Positions 62,017-64,000 of a stretch of DNA of 64,000 nucleotides are shown piece by piece. The translations under genes and the position numbers were made by a program. The stretch is from Rosellinia necatrix. Taxonomy: Eukaryota > Ascomycota > Sordariomycetes > Xylariales > Xylariaceae. The stretch is from NCBI GenBank assembly GCA_021209875.1, contig JAGYVD010000001.1:372001-436000 (forward strand), read 5' to 3'. Position 1 is the first letter of the stretch; each line of letters starts with the position of its first letter. The notes below the pieces were generated by a model. It saw nothing but the letters and a program-made list of their open reading frames with translations, was not told the origin of the DNA and did no database searches.

Positions 62017-62616
62017 TTATTTCCGGGGGGTTTTAATGTCCAATACGAGTTGGTATCCTGAGGAAGCAGCTCCTCGCCCCCTATAAACTCTCGATATATT
62101 AACTCGTCTCAGGAGAGCGAAGCCTCCTCTAGAGTTAAAGGTTTGTAGTGGTATGCGATTAACCTGGGACTGTATGCCATCGATCTGGGAGCCAGTGTCT
62201 TCAATCTGTGATTGTGATGCAGAAGGACTTTTGAAGCTGTTGGCCCGGGAGCGATACATTTCAGTGGAGAGCCCTGTGCGGATAACGGGGATGATGGAAA
62301 CTGACGGAGACTGACTGTGTGCTAGCCTTCCCTCTATACAGCTCCCGCAACGTACTTCTCGCTAGGGGGGTCTTGGGCAGGTTGTCCACATCACAGCAAG
62401 AGAGCTTCTCTCATAAAATAAGGCCAGAAACTCCAAAATCTCGAGACCAGAGGCAAATGAGCACATAGAATTTCCATGCCTCCGGTTACTTATTAGTCTA
62501 TCGATGCAGTCCCTGTAATATGGAGCCTCCATCATCCCAGCGAGAAGCAAATCCAGTGTAGTTTGAGACCTTGATGGGATTAGATAGCCGGGCCCACGTC
62601 TATTAGCCTTGAGATG
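62017..62616 (-). pseudogene. Minus-strand frame interrupted by one stop
   Basis: After a TAA at 62619 the frame stays open for 200 codons apart from one TAG, which differs from the Gln codon CAG by a C-to-T change. It includes APYYRDCIDRLISNRRHG, LEILEFLALFYERSSLAVMW and, after the stop, MYRSRANSFKSPSASQSQ. I recognise no family. It could be a RIP-nicked gene, an exon of a spliced gene whose earlier exon lies at 62764-63030, or chance. Confidence 0.3.
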
Positions 62617-63679
62617 TTAGAACGAGTCTGTTTGTGTATAAGACCTAAGGTTAAATTTCTTCGGGTGTTAATGGGAACTCTAGAAATGTTAGTTATCTTA
62701 TATTCAACCCGAACCTGAACGTTAGTTGCTGTTGGTAGTTTACAATGATTCCTGTGTGTGACTTTACGAGCAGTGGTCTGGTACCGTCATACACTCGGGA
62801 GTCCCCGAGACTGATGTGGTATCCCAATCCTTTGCCTGCGCGCCCGATGACCGCACATTCCCTACTGTGGATATTTCTCGACCGCGTCGGAAAGCAAAAG
62901 CTACAAGCGCCCTCCGTCTAACCCGGCCTCGTTCGGTAGGGGCTTCAATGATTTGAATTGCCAACTGCCTCTTGCGGTAGTCATGAAACCCAGTATTACC
63001 ATGCATCGGCATCTTCGTAGTTGCTTCCATGACTCCGCGTCAGTCCTCCCTTAACCTTGGCGCAAACAAAGTCACTCCGGTCGTGAAGCCAATCTCAAAG
63101 GATCAGCTGTGGGAGGCACGCATGCATTAGATCCGCTGAGCTGCAGTGGAAATTCCCGAAGGTAGCACTCGGCTCCGTATTCTGATAGGCGTAATGCCAG
63201 CCCGCAGCCTCAACAACCCAGATTTATAGCTACTTGCTTGGGCCGGGTGACATACACCATACCTAGCTCCCACCCCCCGCCTAGAGCTAATGGCTTTTCT
63301 CCTAGATGATGCTCTTGTTCTAAGTAATAGCTCTCAGATGATGACCGCGTGCTCAATTTAGCTTCTGTTGGTTTGCGGCATGAAGGCATTTGTTCAGGCG
63401 TTGCCTCCCCGAAGGTAATAGTCGTGACATGATCTAGGGTTCAGGGTGCAAAATTAGAATTGCTTCATCGCCAACGCGACTTTCCGGTCCATGGTTTCGC
63501 ATTTAATTGTGCACGATTATCTGAGAACTGACGTAAGCAGGCAGGTGCCTCTTCGAGTTTGCCCTTCACCTGAGGTAGCTTTTTTGCAAGCAGCAATAGT
63601 TATATGGGGCGCTGGGTATGTTTGGAACCTCCAAAGAGGTACCTACATGCCATTGCATAAAGTTCTCTGCACCTTGGCA

Positions 63680-63990
63680 CAAGTAGGTAGGTACCTACCT
63701 AGATACCTTAGTTACGAGATATTCTGTGGCTGAGGTACCTTAGGTAGCTAGGTACATACCTAGGTACCTCGCGTTGAACATATGGGCAAAGTTATGTAGT
63801 TATGGGCAGCTTATCGAGCAAGACCCGCTGCACCTTCCTCCCTACTAGTGCGTACAAGATTATCTAGGTACCTACCTATAGGTGGGTAGGTACCTGGAAG
63901 TAGCATGTATCTATTGGAATGAGTACGTACTATCGATGTAGTACGTAGTACACAGCTGGATTAGGTACCACTTACCAGGTAACCTACAGA
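63680..63990. repeat. TACCTA/TAGGTA palindromic low-complexity cluster
   Basis: More than a dozen GGTACCT, TACCTA and TAGGTA units, many overlapping into short palindromes. The same motif clusters near 31600-31650, 37630-37735 and 60136-60155, always outside genes. Confidence 0.7.
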
Positions 63991-64000
63991 ACCGTACATG

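Larger units (their letters stand above)
61066..64000. other. Terminal interval with relic frames and TACCTA clusters
   Basis: No intact gene recognised. On the minus strand 62616-62017 is one frame of 200 codons with a single TAG at 62362-62364. A further open frame lies upstream at 63030-62764. An A20 tract occurs near 61751. From 63680 to 63990 TACCTA, TAGGTA and GGTACC motifs are dense. Confidence 0.45.

Noticed and set aside
63680..64000. Possible telomere or subtelomere end at the window edge
   Set aside because: The TACCTA motifs are not TTAGGG/CCCTAA tandem repeats, and the same clusters occur inside the window.

Overview
The window looks like nuclear DNA of a filamentous ascomycete (Pezizomycotina, probably Sordariomycetes). 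The evidence is short GT-AG introns with CTAAC/CTGAC-type branch sites, a HET-domain gene, a fungal BTB gene, a Dpb4-type histone-fold gene, and a 15-kb block turned extremely AT-rich in the manner of repeat-induced point mutation (RIP). No tRNA, rRNA, CRISPR, telomere repeat or bacterial-type gene was recognised.

Layout. 1-8.1 kb is gene-poor and full of microsatellites. 8.1-9.0 kb has one single-pass membrane protein gene. 9.0-12.87 kb shows no convincing gene. 12,870-27,821 is one LTR retrotransposon with 246-bp LTRs and a GTGGG target-site duplication. Its interior is RIP-degraded but still shows Ty3/Gypsy reverse transcriptase, the integrase C-terminal GPF module and a chromodomain. Downstream of the chromodomain, before the 3' LTR, lies 6.7 kb that a Gypsy element does not need. 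It contains a decayed but frame-continuous superfamily-1 (UPF1-like) helicase. 27.8-32.6 kb holds a solo LTR with its own duplication and otherwise only relics.

32.6-42.1 kb is a gene-bearing segment: a bHLH transcription factor (+), a DNA polymerase epsilon Dpb4-type subunit (-), a broken short-chain dehydrogenase and a membrane-protein fragment (-), and a small secreted double-psi beta-barrel protein (-). 42.1-46.4 kb shows no convincing gene. 46.4-55.3 kb is a second gene group: a zinc alcohol dehydrogenase with an 11-nt microexon (+), a coiled-coil repeat protein (+), a 774-residue HET-domain protein (+), a 56-bp tandem array, and a BTB/POZ-like protein (-). 55.3-64 kb holds a second solo-LTR-like copy, relic frames and TACCTAGG-type low-complexity clusters.

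The genes do not form one pathway. Housekeeping or regulatory genes (Dpb4-type, bHLH) sit beside accessory genes of the kind found in variable fungal regions (HET, BTB, coiled coil, secreted DPBB), with retroelement debris around them. The most unusual object is the LTR-bounded 15-kb element carrying a helicase relic as apparent cargo.
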